Numbered from the stretch's first letter, positions 54,354 through 63,183 are shown. The stretch: DNA of 64,000 nt from Gemmatimonas aurantiaca (GCF_037190085.1 NZ_JBBCJO010000005.1:310001-374000); one strand, 5' to 3'. Program-made: numbers and translations. The notes: a model not told the origin generated them from the letters alone.

Positions 54354-56753
54354 ATGGCCCGAACCGACGCCACACCACCCACCGGCGCTCCGCGACATCC
54401 ATTTGCCGTTGCCGCGGCCGTCAGTGCCATCGCCACGCTGCTGCTGGCGTGGCCCGCGCTGGGTGGCGCCTTCCTGGTCAATTCGAATTCCGACCAGTAC
54501 ATCGCCGGCTACTCCTTCCGCGAGTTCGCCGCCCGTTCACTGCGCGACGGCCACGGATTCCCGCTCTGGAATCCGTTCCAGTTCGGTGGCATGCCGTATG
54601 TGGCCGCCATGCACGGCGACATCTTCTATCCCACCTTCCTGCTGCGCCTGTTCCTCCCGACTGACGTCGCGATGACATGGGGATTCATCATCCACATGGT
54701 GCTGGCCGGGATCTTCACGTTCGGGTTCCTCCGGGCAGCGGGTGTGCGTTTCCACGCCGCCACGATCGGTGCGGTGGCCTACCTGCTCAGCGGGGCCCTG
54801 GCGTCGTATGCCTCGCCGGGCCACGACGGCAAACTGTTCGTCAGCACGCTGCTGCCGGCGGCGCTCTGGGCGCTCACGCTGGGTATGCGGGACGGCCGGC
54901 GCGGCGCGTGGGGCGCGCTCGCCGTCATCGTGGGACTCGCCGTGCTCTCGCCCCACCCCCAACTGCTGCAATACCTGCTGCTCACCAGCGGGGCCTACGC
55001 CCTCTGGTTGGCCCTGCGTCCCCAGGCGGTCGTCACCGACCAGGGCCCGGTGCCGGCCACGGGCCGCTCGCCGCTCCCCCGTCTCGCGCTCGCGCTCGGC
55101 GCCGTCGTCCTCGGCGGCATCATGGGTGCCATCCAGTATCTGCCGGTGCGCGAATACGTGGCCTGGTCGCCTCGCGCCGGCGGCAAGGGATACGACTACG
55201 CCACCAGCTTCTCGTTCCCGCTGGAAGAAACCATCAACATGTACCTCCCCCAGTTCTCCGGGATTCTGGACAACTACTGGGGACGGAACGGCATCCACTT
55301 CCATAGTGAGTATGTGGGCGCCAGCGTGCTGGTCCTGGCGCTGTTTGCCTTTGGCGGCGGACTGATCAACCGGCACCGCGCCCACGCCTGGTTCTGGCTG
55401 GGAACGCTGGTGGTCTCGCTGTTCTGGGCCTGGGGCGGCAACACTCCGTTCTATCATCTCGTGTACGCCGTCGTGCCGGGCTCGAAATTCTTCCGCGCGC
55501 CCAGCAACATCCTGTACGTGAGCGCGTTTTCCTTCGCCGTGCTGGCCGCGTTCGGCGCCGAACGGGTGTTGGCAGGGAAGGGGACCGTGCGGTATGCCAT
55601 CGGCTGGACCGTGTTTGCCCTGGCCGTTGCCCTGCTCGCCTCCGCCGGTGGCCTCACCAACCTCGCCATGTCGCTCTTGGGTGAGGCCCGCGGGGATCTG
55701 ATCGAAGCCAACCACACCAATGTGGTGCTCGGCGCCTGGCGGTCGGCGGCGGCCGTGATCGCCACGCTGGCGCTCATGCTGGCCATCGCCCGCAACAAGC
55801 TGTCGCCCTCGCTGAGTGGATGGTTGCTCGCCGCGCTGGTCGCGCTCGACCTCTGGAGCATCGAACGCCGTTACTGGCAGTTCTCGGCGCCGGCCAGTCA
55901 GCTCTATGCGGAAGACGACATCATCCGCTACCTCCAGAAGCTGGATCAGCCGGGCCGGGTGATCGCGCTGCCGCTGGGCGACAACATGGCGCCGCACGAT
56001 CCTTTCCTGATGGGCGATGCCCTCATGCACCACGGCATCCGCGGGGTTCTGGGATACCACGGTAACGAGCTCGGCCGTTTCCAGGAGCTGTACGCCAAAA
56101 ACGAAGGCTATCAATCGGTGGCCAATCCCAACTTCTGGTCACTCACCAACGCCCGGTTCTTCTATACGAACGCCCCCGGGCTGCCCTTCCAGGGATCCCG
56201 GCTCGTGGCCGGACCGGTGCGAAACGCGGCGGGCACGATGACCTATCTGTACGAGCTGCCGGGTGATCATCCCGCGGCCTGGGTCACGCCCATGAAGGTC
56301 AAGCTCGACGATCCCACCACCAAGGCCACGCTGCTCAATCCCAACTTCGACGTGCGCCGCGTGGCGATTTTCGACAGCGCGGCCGCGGTCGACGTGCAGC
56401 CGGTGAACTCGCCGCTCCCCGAACCGGTGACATTCGGCGTGCAGGTCGATCGCTACGAGGCCGGCGCCATCGACCTCACACTCGAGGGACCGGCACCCGC
56501 GGGCAGCGCCCTCATCGTCTCCGAGAATTTCTATCCGGGGTGGAAAGCCACCGTCGACGGTCAGCCGGCCACGACCAGCCGAGCCGACTTCACGTTGATC
56601 GGCGTGGAGCTGCCGTCTGGAGCGAAGAAGGTGCAACTGCGGTTCGACAGCACTCCATATCACACCGGTCAAATCCTTACATTGCTAGCACTTGGCATCG
56701 GTTTGTTGTGGTGGATCATCGGTGCCGTGTATGATCGACGAGGGCAGGCATGA
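54354..56753 (+). CDS. YfhO-like membrane glycosyltransferase-type protein
   Basis: A 799-residue protein of the YfhO family (GT-C-type fold), integral membrane, known in Gram-positives for lipoteichoic acid glycosylation. About 12 helices in residues 20-520; characteristic N-terminal NSDQYIAGYSFREFAARSL and FPLWNPFQFGGMPYVAAMHG. A soluble C-terminal beta domain contains SENFYPGWKATVDGQPA before the last helix. The start has an AGGA ribosome site. Possibly transfers a sugar from a polyprenyl-phosphate donor made by the next gene. Confidence 0.75.
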   Translation: MARTDATPPTGAPRHPFAVAAAVSAIATLLLAWPALGGAFLVNSNSDQYIAGYSFREFAARSLRDGHGFPLWNPFQFGGMPYVAAMHGDIFYPTFLLRLFLPTDVAMTWGFIIHMVLAGIFTFGFLRAAGVRFHAATIGAVAYLLSGALASYASPGHDGKLFVSTLLPAALWALTLGMRDGRRGAWGALAVIVGLAVLSPHPQLLQYLLLTSGAYALWLALRPQAVVTDQGPVPATGRSPLPRLALALGAVVLGGIMGAIQYLPVREYVAWSPRAGGKGYDYATSFSFPLEETINMYLPQFSGILDNYWGRNGIHFHSEYVGASVLVLALFAFGGGLINRHRAHAWFWLGTLVVSLFWAWGGNTPFYHLVYAVVPGSKFFRAPSNILYVSAFSFAVLAAFGAERVLAGKGTVRYAIGWTVFALAVALLASAGGLTNLAMSLLGEARGDLIEANHTNVVLGAWRSAAAVIATLALMLAIARNKLSPSLSGWLLAALVALDLWSIERRYWQFSAPASQLYAEDDIIRYLQKLDQPGRVIALPLGDNMAPHDPFLMGDALMHHGIRGVLGYHGNELGRFQELYAKNEGYQSVANPNFWSLTNARFFYTNAPGLPFQGSRLVAGPVRNAAGTMTYLYELPGDHPAAWVTPMKVKLDDPTTKATLLNPNFDVRRVAIFDSAAAVDVQPVNSPLPEPVTFGVQVDRYEAGAIDLTLEGPAPAGSALIVSENFYPGWKATVDGQPATTSRADFTLIGVELPSGAKKVQLRFDSTPYHTGQILTLLALGIGLLWWIIGAVYDRRGQA

Positions 56754-57511
56754 CACGAATGAAGACCCCGGCACGGGGGGCGCTGCGTGGTGAGGAACGT
56801 GGCGTCGTGATCGTACCGACCTACAATGAAAGCGAGAACGTCACCCGCATCGTGCCACGCATCCTGGATCAGGATCCGCGGCTGGAGGTGCTGGTGGTGG
56901 ACGACAATTCGCCCGACGGGACCGGCGAGCTGGCGGATGAGCTCGCCGCAGAGAATCCCCGGGTGCACGTGTTGCACCGTCCGGGGAAAGAAGGGCTGGG
57001 GAGGGCCTATCTCGCGGGATTCGCCTGGGCCCTGGCGCGCGACTATGCGTTCGTCTTCGAGATGGACGCCGACTTTTCGCACGATCCGATGCATCTGCCG
57101 GAGTTTCTGGCGGCCATCCGGGACGCCGACCTGGTGCTGGGTTCGCGATATCGGGACGGGAAGGTGACCGTGGTGAACTGGCCGATGACACGCCTGATGC
57201 TGTCCTACGGCGCGAACATCTATGCCCGGGCGGTCACCGGCCTCCGGCTGGGTGATGGCACGGGCGGCTTCAAGTGCTTCCGCCGCGAAGTGCTGCAGGC
57301 CATTCCACTCGATCAGGTTCGCTCCAACGGATATGCCTTCCAGATCGAGATGAGTTTCCGGGCCTGGAAGAAGGGGTTCCGGATCGCCGAGATCCCCATC
57401 GTGTTCCATGACCGGACGGAAGGGGAGTCGAAGATGTCCAAGCGCATCGTACGGGAAGCCATCTGGATGGTGTGGCGCCTGCGTTGGTGGGCGATCACGG
57501 GGTGGGTCTGA
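56750..57511 (+). CDS. Polyprenol monophosphate mannosyl/glucosyl synthase (DPM-like)
   Basis: A 253-residue GT2 of the DPM1/Ppm1 type. VVIVPTYNESENV, VVDDNSPDGTGELAD, the DxD EMDADFSHDP near residue 103, GSRYRDG and the C-terminal FHDRTEGESKMS are all diagnostic. No membrane helices are predicted, as with DPM1/Ppm1. It probably makes the lipid-linked donor used by YfhO. ATG overlaps the previous stop. Confidence 0.87.
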   Translation: MTRMKTPARGALRGEERGVVIVPTYNESENVTRIVPRILDQDPRLEVLVVDDNSPDGTGELADELAAENPRVHVLHRPGKEGLGRAYLAGFAWALARDYAFVFEMDADFSHDPMHLPEFLAAIRDADLVLGSRYRDGKVTVVNWPMTRLMLSYGANIYARAVTGLRLGDGTGGFKCFRREVLQAIPLDQVRSNGYAFQIEMSFRAWKKGFRIAEIPIVFHDRTEGESKMSKRIVREAIWMVWRLRWWAITGWV

Positions 57512-57528
57512 ACGACCATGAGGCAGGT

Positions 57529-58449
57529 ATGACCGACTCCGGCGCGGCCGACACGGCCGGCCCGACCACCGGATCGACCGCATCCTTGCGCGGATTGCCG
57601 TTCGTGAAGATGACCGGCTCGGGCAACGACTTCGTGTTTTTCGACGGGAGATCGGTACCGATCGAGCTTGTCACACAACCTGAGGCGATCAAATCTATCT
57701 GCAACAGGTACAATGGCATAGGAGCGGACGGCATCGTCGTTCTCGAGCCGCTCTCCGGTGACGCTGACGTCCATATTCACTACTACAACAGTGATGGTAC
57801 CGCAGCCGATCTCTGCGGGAACGCCACGTTGTGTTCCACTGCGTTGAGCGTGGAGCTGGGTCTTGCCCAGGCCAGTGGCATGCGTCTGTCCACCGGAGCC
57901 GGGCTCATCAATAGCCGACTCGAGCATCTTCCGGCCATCGCCTTGCAGCCGGTGACCGACATCCGTCCGGATATGCCGATCGACCTGGCGGCGGTGGGTG
58001 ACGCGGCGACCGGCAGTCGCGCGGGCAGCCGCATCGGATTCGCGGTGGCGGGCATTCCGCACCTGGTGATCCTGTGCGAGGACGCCGACGCCATCGACGT
58101 GGCTGGCCTCGGGCCCGCGCTGCGCCGCCACCCGGCCAGCGGCCCGGCGGGCGCCAATGTGAACTGGGTTTCCGCCCGACCCGATGGCAGCTGGCGCTAC
58201 CGCACGTTCGAGCGCGGGGTGGAAGGCGAGACGCTGGCCTGCGGAACCGGTGCGGTGGCCACGGCGGTGCTCCTGGCCACGTGGGGTTTGGCCGACCGGA
58301 CCGTCGTCATCCGGACCAGCTCCGGCCGGGACGTGGAGGTGCTGCTGGCGCCGCTTCCCGGCGATTCGGAAGGTGCCCGCAGCGGCTTCGCGCCGACATT
58401 GCGGGGAGAGGGTCGGATCGTGTTTCGCGGGAAAATCGCCGACATCTGA
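57529..58449 (+). CDS. dapF: Diaminopimelate epimerase
   Basis: A 306-residue enzyme that converts LL- to meso-diaminopimelate for lysine and peptidoglycan. Start at the ATG with AGG upstream; ~22 variable residues precede KMTGSGNDFVFFDG. Active-site cysteines are Cys96 (NSDGTAADLCGN) and Cys238 (LACGTGAVAT). It is the last rightward gene before the non-coding region. Confidence 0.93.
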   Translation: MTDSGAADTAGPTTGSTASLRGLPFVKMTGSGNDFVFFDGRSVPIELVTQPEAIKSICNRYNGIGADGIVVLEPLSGDADVHIHYYNSDGTAADLCGNATLCSTALSVELGLAQASGMRLSTGAGLINSRLEHLPAIALQPVTDIRPDMPIDLAAVGDAATGSRAGSRIGFAVAGIPHLVILCEDADAIDVAGLGPALRRHPASGPAGANVNWVSARPDGSWRYRTFERGVEGETLACGTGAVATAVLLATWGLADRTVVIRTSSGRDVEVLLAPLPGDSEGARSGFAPTLRGEGRIVFRGKIADI

Positions 58450-58597
58450 GGTCATCGGAGAGTACCGAAGGGTACCGGCGAGAGCGCCATGACAGCCTCA
58501 TACGACGATTGGCAGGCGGTCAGACGCGGCCACGACGAGCGTGCATCAAGGCTTTGAAAGCCTTTCAGAAGGCGCCAAGGCCACCCGTTCAGGCATC

Positions 58598-58645
58598 CCC
58601 AGAGCCCGTTCAGAGCCCGCACTGAGCCGGCCCAGAACCCGTTCA
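58598..58645. repeat. Short direct repeat, two copies
   Basis: CCCAGAGCCCGTTCA at 58,598 and CCCAGAACCCGTTCA at 58,631 match at 14 of 15 bases. Another CCGTTCA lies just upstream. No role recognised. Confidence 0.6.
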
Positions 58646-58713
58646 CAATCCCGGAAAGAACCGGGCCGGAAGAGCGAAGACGTGATCCCAGAACACGGTG
58701 GTCACGTCTTTGA

Positions 58714-58916
58714 TTTTCCACACCAAATGCAAGGTATCACAGTACTCAAAAATCACGTGGAAAATGTGGACAGGTGGAGAGTTTTGACGGCCCATGAGAC
58801 CCAGGGGAGCGACCAGTTCAACAGAAGTATTGCAAGTTGTTGCTGTTGAACGACTTGATCTTTCCATCCACACCTGAGGTGGATTTCCACTTGGGGATTT
58901 CCCACAGTTATCCACC
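58714..58916. promoter_or_regulatory. Cluster of DnaA-box-like motifs next to dif
   Basis: Relative to TTATCCACA: TTTTCCACA at 58,714-58,722 (8/9); TTATCCACC at 58,908-58,916 (8/9); weaker matches CCATCCACA at 58,864 (7/9), TTTCCCACA at 58,898 (7/9), and reverse-strand sites near 58,756 and 58,765 (7/9 each). The motif density is unusual for a GC-rich non-coding region. Function unknown; a chance or oriC-like origin is discussed under findings. Confidence 0.4.
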
Positions 58917-58922
58917 ATGAAT

Positions 58923-58950
58923 AGTTTACATAACATATATTATATGCATA
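58923..58950 (-). other. Candidate dif site (XerC/XerD recombination site)
   Basis: Read on the reverse strand: left arm TATGCATATAA, centre TATATG, right arm TTATGTAAACT. The right (XerD) arm equals, as I recall it, the B. subtilis arm at all 11 bases and E. coli TTATGTTAAAT at 9; the 6-base centre and 11/6/11 layout fit. The AT-rich sequence lies in a GC-rich genome, where gene polarity switches, and the window encodes XerD. Confidence 0.75.
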
Positions 58951-59021
58951 AATGCAGATCGCCTACGAACGATAACTGTACCAATACTGGCTGCATGGAG
59001 ACCTGAAAATGTCGACTTCCC

Positions 59022-59062
59022 CGCAAACAGAAAGAGGCGATCCGGAAAACCCGGATCGCCTC
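59022..59062 (-). terminator. Intrinsic terminator of the YfgM-like gene
   Basis: Perfect 12-bp stem GAGGCGATCCGG/CCGGATCGCCTC with a 5-base loop (59,034-59,062), followed on the reverse strand by a T-rich tract (TTTCTGTTT). It lies 55 bases after the stop of the leftward gene. Confidence 0.85.
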
Positions 59063-59117
59063 CAAAATGTGACCGCCAATTGCTGGTACGTCTCCGACCG
59101 TCCTGCCCGCTACGGCA

Positions 59118-59777
59118 TTACTTCTTGGCCGCGAGTTCGCCCAGGCGGATGTTCGCTTCCTGCTGGACCGGCTCACCGTCCAACTGCGCCAGCGACTCCC
59201 ACAGCGTTTTGGCTTCGTCGTTCTTACCCGCCGCCATCAGGCTCCGGGCCTGCGACGCCTCGTAGGCGTGCTTCTCGGCCGGGAACGGCGTGGCAGCGGC
59301 CGCCTTCGCGTAGTGGTCGGCCGCCTTGCTCATGTCACCCTTCATCTCGTAGCCGCCGGCAATCAGCGACTCCATGCTCGCCTTGAACTCCGTGGTCGAG
59401 CTCCCCAGCGCCTTCTCCAGCACCTTGATCCCGTCGTCGTACTTCTTCTGCTCGTAATGCACCTGAGCCAGGAGAATCGCCGCCTGCTGGCCGGACGAGG
59501 TGCTGGCATACCGGTCCGTCACCTTCTCCAGCGCCTTCTGGGCGTCGTCGAACTTGCCCTGGGCGAAGGGAGCCTGCGCCTCGTACAGCGCAGCCGACGC
59601 CTTCTCACGCTTGGTTTCGGCCGTGCTCCGGTACACGAAGACCGCCGCCGCCACCACCGCCGCCGCACCAACGGCATACACGATGGGCTTGGCATTGGCC
59701 TGGAGCCAGTGCGCGACGTTCTCCATGGGATCGTCGCTGATGTGCGCTGTGGATGAGGAGCGGGTCGCCTGGGCCAT
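59118..59777 (-). CDS. YfgM-like tetratricopeptide membrane protein
   Basis: A 219-residue protein with a transmembrane helix at residues ~31-49 and tetratricopeptide-like repeats after it (ALYEAQAPFAQGKFDDAQKALEK, LAQVHYEQKKYDDGIKVLEKAL, ADHYAKAAAATP). It looks like the YfgM/Tol-type ancillary family that helps periplasmic protein biogenesis. The start used is the ATG before MAQATRSSS; a longer frame upstream would add a leader lacking family features. Followed by a strong terminator. Confidence 0.72.
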   Translation of the reverse strand: MAQATRSSSTAHISDDPMENVAHWLQANAKPIVYAVGAAAVVAAAVFVYRSTAETKREKASAALYEAQAPFAQGKFDDAQKALEKVTDRYASTSSGQQAAILLAQVHYEQKKYDDGIKVLEKALGSSTTEFKASMESLIAGGYEMKGDMSKAADHYAKAAAATPFPAEKHAYEASQARSLMAAGKNDEAKTLWESLAQLDGEPVQQEANIRLGELAAKK

Positions 59778-60062
59778 GCGAATGCCAACGGTGAAAGGAA
59801 CGGAAACCGACGGAGCTGGATCACATCCCCAGCTCGTATGATGCAAAACCGGGATAGTCTGGGAAGATAGCTGAATCCCGGGCCGCAAGACAGGTTGATT
59901 GCCAACGCCAACGAGTGCCGACATCGGGAGATCGCGGGTCCGGCTCCGGAGGAGCAACAGCCGATGGGGCCCTACCCCGCCGCGCCATCGAACGCATCAC
60001 GGATGCGGCTGCCATCCCTCCCGCCGGGAGGCAGTCCCATCCCACGGCCAACTGTCGTGGTC

Positions 60063-62723
60063 CTACAAGGCCGCCTTCAGATAGGGCGCCGTCAGGCTGA
60101 CCGTTGCTTCGGCGACTTCGCGTGGAACGCCGCTGGCGATGATCCGACCACCCTCCTCGCCAGCCCCAGGCCCCAGATCGATGACCCAATCCACCTGGGC
60201 GATCGCGCGCATGTCATGCTCGACGACCACGACCGTATTGCCGACATCGACAAGGCCCTGCAGGTGCCGCATCAGCCGATCCGCGTCGGACGGGTGGAGG
60301 CCCGACGTCGGCTCGTCGAGAATGTAGATGGTGTTACCACGCTGCGCGCGCTGCAGCTCGGTCGCGAGCTTGATCCGCTGCGCCTCGCCGCCCGACAACT
60401 CCGTCGCCGGCTGACCGAGCCGGAGATAGCCGAGGCCGATCTCCCGTAACACATCGAGTGAGCGCATGACGGGCGCCTCTCCGGCGAAGACGTCGCACGC
60501 CTCGTCCACCGTCAGTTCGAGCACCTGGGCGATGGTGCGACCGTTCCATTCGACCTCGAGCGTTTGCGGGTTATAGCGGCTGCCATGACAGGTCGAGCAG
60601 GGCGCGTACACACTGGGCAGGAACAGGAGCTCCACCATGACAGAACCCTCGCCCTCGCATACCGGGCAGCGCCCTTCCGCGACATTGAACGAGAACCTGC
60701 CGGCGCTGTAACGGCGCCGCCGAGCCAGGGGTGTGTCGGCGAAGATCTTGCGCACATGATCGAACAGGCCGCTGTAGGTGGCGAGGTTCGAGCGCGGGGT
60801 GCGGCCGATCGGCTTCTGGTCGACCCGCACGATCCGCCGGATATGATCCATGCCATCGACGATGCGGCCTTGGGTCGCCTCCTGCGCGACGTCCAGCAGC
60901 GGATCGACGTCATCCTCTTCGACCGCGGGGGCGCCGCCGAGATGCTCCGTGACAAGCTCCGGCAGCGCCTGGCTTACCAGGCTGGATTTGCCCGATCCCG
61001 AGACGCCGGTGACGGCCGTGAAGCAGCCGATCGGGAACGCGACATCGAGGCCATGCAGATTGTTGCGAGTCACACCTTCGAGGCGAAGCCATGATTGGGC
61101 TTCGCGTGGCGTCCGGTCGTTGGCCGCGGGCTCTGCGAAGAGATAGCGGCGCGTCATCGATTCCTCGACGTCGGCGAGACCCGCGATCGGGCCGCTGTAG
61201 ATGACCCTGCCGCCTTTCTCGCCGGCGCCCGGTCCGACATCGACCAGCCATTCGGCATGACGGATCACGTCGAGGTCATGCTCGACGACGAACAGCGAAT
61301 TGCCCGCCGCCTTCAGCCGTTCGAGGATCGAGAGCAAGGCTTCGCCGTCGGCCGGGTGCAAGCCCGCCGAGGGCTCGTCGAGCACATACACCACGCCGAA
61401 GAGCTGCGACGACAACTGGGTGGCAAGACGCAGGCGCTGAAGCTCCCCGGACGAAAGTGTGGGTGTGCTCCGGTCGAGCGAGATATAGCCGAGACCGAGA
61501 TCGATCAGCGGATCGAGCCGTTCGAGCAGTTCCGACGCCAGGCGCTGCGCCGCGACCCGCTTCTCATCGGAGAGATTGGGTGTCCGGCGCACGTCGGGCG
61601 CGCTCTTGTGGGCAGAACCGCCGGCCGCCACCCGGCGTTCGACCGCCGCATCGCGGGCCGCTTTGCCCAGAACATGACCTTTCGCGGTCGCCGCGGCATC
61701 GCCATTCCCGCCATACTCGCCGTGCGCGACCGGCGTCAGAAGGTCTCGCAGGTTCAGCAAGGAGAGGTCGCCGAACGCGGCGATGTCGAGCCCGGCGAAT
61801 TTCACGGACAGCGCCTCGCACTTCAGCCGCTTGCCGTGACAGGTGGGGCAAGCGCGGCCGATGATATATTGCGAGACGCGCTTCTTCATCAGCGCGCTCT
61901 TGGTGTTGGCAAAAGTCTCCAGCACATAGCGGCGCGCGCCGGTGAAGGTGCCCTGGTAGCTCGGTTCCATGCGGCGCTTGAGGGCAACGCGGGTCTGTTT
62001 GGGCGTCAGGCCCGCATAGACAGGTACCGTCGGTGTTTCGTCGGTGAAGAGGATCCAGTCGCGATCCTTCTTCGGCAGGTCGCGCCACGGCGTATCGACA
62101 TCATAGCCGAGCGAGACGAGGATATCGCGCAGATTCTGGCCATGCCACGCTGGCGGCCAGGCGGCGATCGCCCGTTCGCGAATGGTGAGGCTGTCGTCGG
62201 GCACCATCGTCTCTTCGGTCGCGTCGTAAACGCGGCCGATCCCGTGACAGGTCGGACAGGCCCCGGCCACCGTGTTGGGCGAAAAATCCTCCGCGAAGAG
62301 CATCGGCTGGTTGCGCGGATATTCGCCGACGCGCGAATAGAGCATCCGCACGAGACTGGAGAGCGTGGTGATGCTGCCGACCGAGGAGCGCGCGTTGGAC
62401 GACCCACGCTGCTGTTGCAGGGCGACCGCCGGCGGCAGCCCGTCGATCGCATCGACCTCCGGCACGCCCGCCTGGTCGATCAAACGGCGGGCATAAGGCG
62501 CAACCGATTCCAGATAGCGGCGCTGGGCCTCCGCGTAGAGGGTGCCGAAGGCAAGGCTCGACTTGCCCGAGCCGGATATGCCGGTGAACACCACAAAAGC
62601 ATCGCGGGGCACGTCGACATCGACATTCTTGAGGTTGTTTTGCCGCGCGCCACGGACCCGTACGCAAGATGGCGCAGCCTGTCTGGAGCGGGTTGCTGTG
62701 GCAGCGATATCCCTCGTCTTCAT
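60063..62723 (-). CDS. UvrA-family excinuclease-like ATPase (divergent)
   Basis: An 886-residue ABC-ATPase of the UvrA class. First Walker A GISGSGKSS (48-56), second GVSGSGKSS near residue 590; two ABC signature motifs (LSSGELQRLRLA, LSGGEAQRIKLA) and Walker B motifs (VYVLDEPSAGLHP, IYILDEPTSGLHP). Zinc-knuckle motifs CPTCHG (two) and CPVCEGEG...CSTCHG are present. Shorter than normal UvrA (~940), it fits the UvrA2/drug-resistance group rather than repair UvrA. Codon use and amino-acid style look unlike neighbours, suggesting transfer; this is by eye. The start overlaps a small leader ORF. Confidence 0.8.
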   Translation of the reverse strand: MKTRDIAATATRSRQAAPSCVRVRGARQNNLKNVDVDVPRDAFVVFTGISGSGKSSLAFGTLYAEAQRRYLESVAPYARRLIDQAGVPEVDAIDGLPPAVALQQQRGSSNARSSVGSITTLSSLVRMLYSRVGEYPRNQPMLFAEDFSPNTVAGACPTCHGIGRVYDATEETMVPDDSLTIRERAIAAWPPAWHGQNLRDILVSLGYDVDTPWRDLPKKDRDWILFTDETPTVPVYAGLTPKQTRVALKRRMEPSYQGTFTGARRYVLETFANTKSALMKKRVSQYIIGRACPTCHGKRLKCEALSVKFAGLDIAAFGDLSLLNLRDLLTPVAHGEYGGNGDAAATAKGHVLGKAARDAAVERRVAAGGSAHKSAPDVRRTPNLSDEKRVAAQRLASELLERLDPLIDLGLGYISLDRSTPTLSSGELQRLRLATQLSSQLFGVVYVLDEPSAGLHPADGEALLSILERLKAAGNSLFVVEHDLDVIRHAEWLVDVGPGAGEKGGRVIYSGPIAGLADVEESMTRRYLFAEPAANDRTPREAQSWLRLEGVTRNNLHGLDVAFPIGCFTAVTGVSGSGKSSLVSQALPELVTEHLGGAPAVEEDDVDPLLDVAQEATQGRIVDGMDHIRRIVRVDQKPIGRTPRSNLATYSGLFDHVRKIFADTPLARRRRYSAGRFSFNVAEGRCPVCEGEGSVMVELLFLPSVYAPCSTCHGSRYNPQTLEVEWNGRTIAQVLELTVDEACDVFAGEAPVMRSLDVLREIGLGYLRLGQPATELSGGEAQRIKLATELQRAQRGNTIYILDEPTSGLHPSDADRLMRHLQGLVDVGNTVVVVEHDMRAIAQVDWVIDLGPGAGEEGGRIIASGVPREVAEATVSLTAPYLKAAL

Positions 62724-62776
62724 TTCAATAGTCCCGCACCATCCGCTCCACCGCCGGAGATAACTGGAGTCGTCAT
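62720..62776 (-). CDS. 18-codon leader ORF upstream of the UvrA-like gene
   Basis: MTTPVISGGGADGAGLLK, with an AAGGAG ribosome site 7 bases before its ATG. Its TGA overlaps the uvrA-like ATG, so the downstream gene has no own strong ribosome site and is probably translationally coupled. No homology is claimed. Confidence 0.5.
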   Translation of the reverse strand: MTTPVISGGGADGAGLLK

Positions 62777-63106
62777 GCGGAATCTCCTTGGGGTAAAGCG
62801 TCGGTGCGGCACCCCCCGGTATGCGTCACCCTGATGAACACCTAGGGAGTCTGAATCAATATACTCCTGAATACTCCTGACCTATCGAATTCTGCTGGCC
62901 GACTCTGGTGTGCGTCGGGGATGCTTGTCGGCAGACGGAGGACGTCAGCGTCTGCAAAGACCTGCCGTTCGACGCGTCACAGGGGAACATCAGGAATGTC
63001 CCCACACACTGACATTCAGGGGCCTGACGAGCGTCGAGATCCGCCACGAACGCTACGCCAATTCCGCATCTCGCCGCCGCTGGCCACCGTCGCTGCGATT
63101 GGGAAG
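62777..63106. other. 330-base intergenic region
   Basis: Upstream of the uvrA-like operon and downstream of tRNA-Arg. Holds a tandem 10-bp repeat at 62,861 and an AT-rich TATATT on the reverse strand (62,858-62,863) that could be a -10 element for the uvrA-like transcript. No convincing -35 partner or other gene seen. Confidence 0.5.
62861..62880. repeat. Tandem 10-bp repeat
   Basis: ATACTCCTGA occurs twice in a row, overlapping the AT-rich -10-like sequence upstream of the uvrA-like gene. It may be an operator. Confidence 0.8.

Positions 63107-63183
<77 letters not shown>

Larger units (their letters stand above)
58450..59117. other. 670-base non-coding region around the replication terminus
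   Basis: Contains a short hairpin after dapF (GTACC-GAAG-GGTAC at 58,462-58,475), two 15-base repeats, DnaA-box-like motifs, a dif site and a terminator for the leftward gene. Short ORFs here (such as 58,541-58,849) have no credible features. Confidence 0.7.

Noticed and set aside
58541..58849. Forward ORF of 102 codons in the terminus region
   Set aside because: No family features, no ribosome site, overlaps repeats and DnaA-like motifs.
58714..58950. Chromosomal replication origin
   Set aside because: DnaA-like boxes and an AT-rich stretch are present, but nearly all flanking genes run toward the site instead of away, no dnaA or other origin genes are near, and the AT-rich part fits dif better.
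60009..60034. Terminator of the UvrA-like gene
   Set aside because: A CTGCC/GGCAG hairpin with inner CCTCCC/GGGAGG exists but no T-run follows on the reverse strand.
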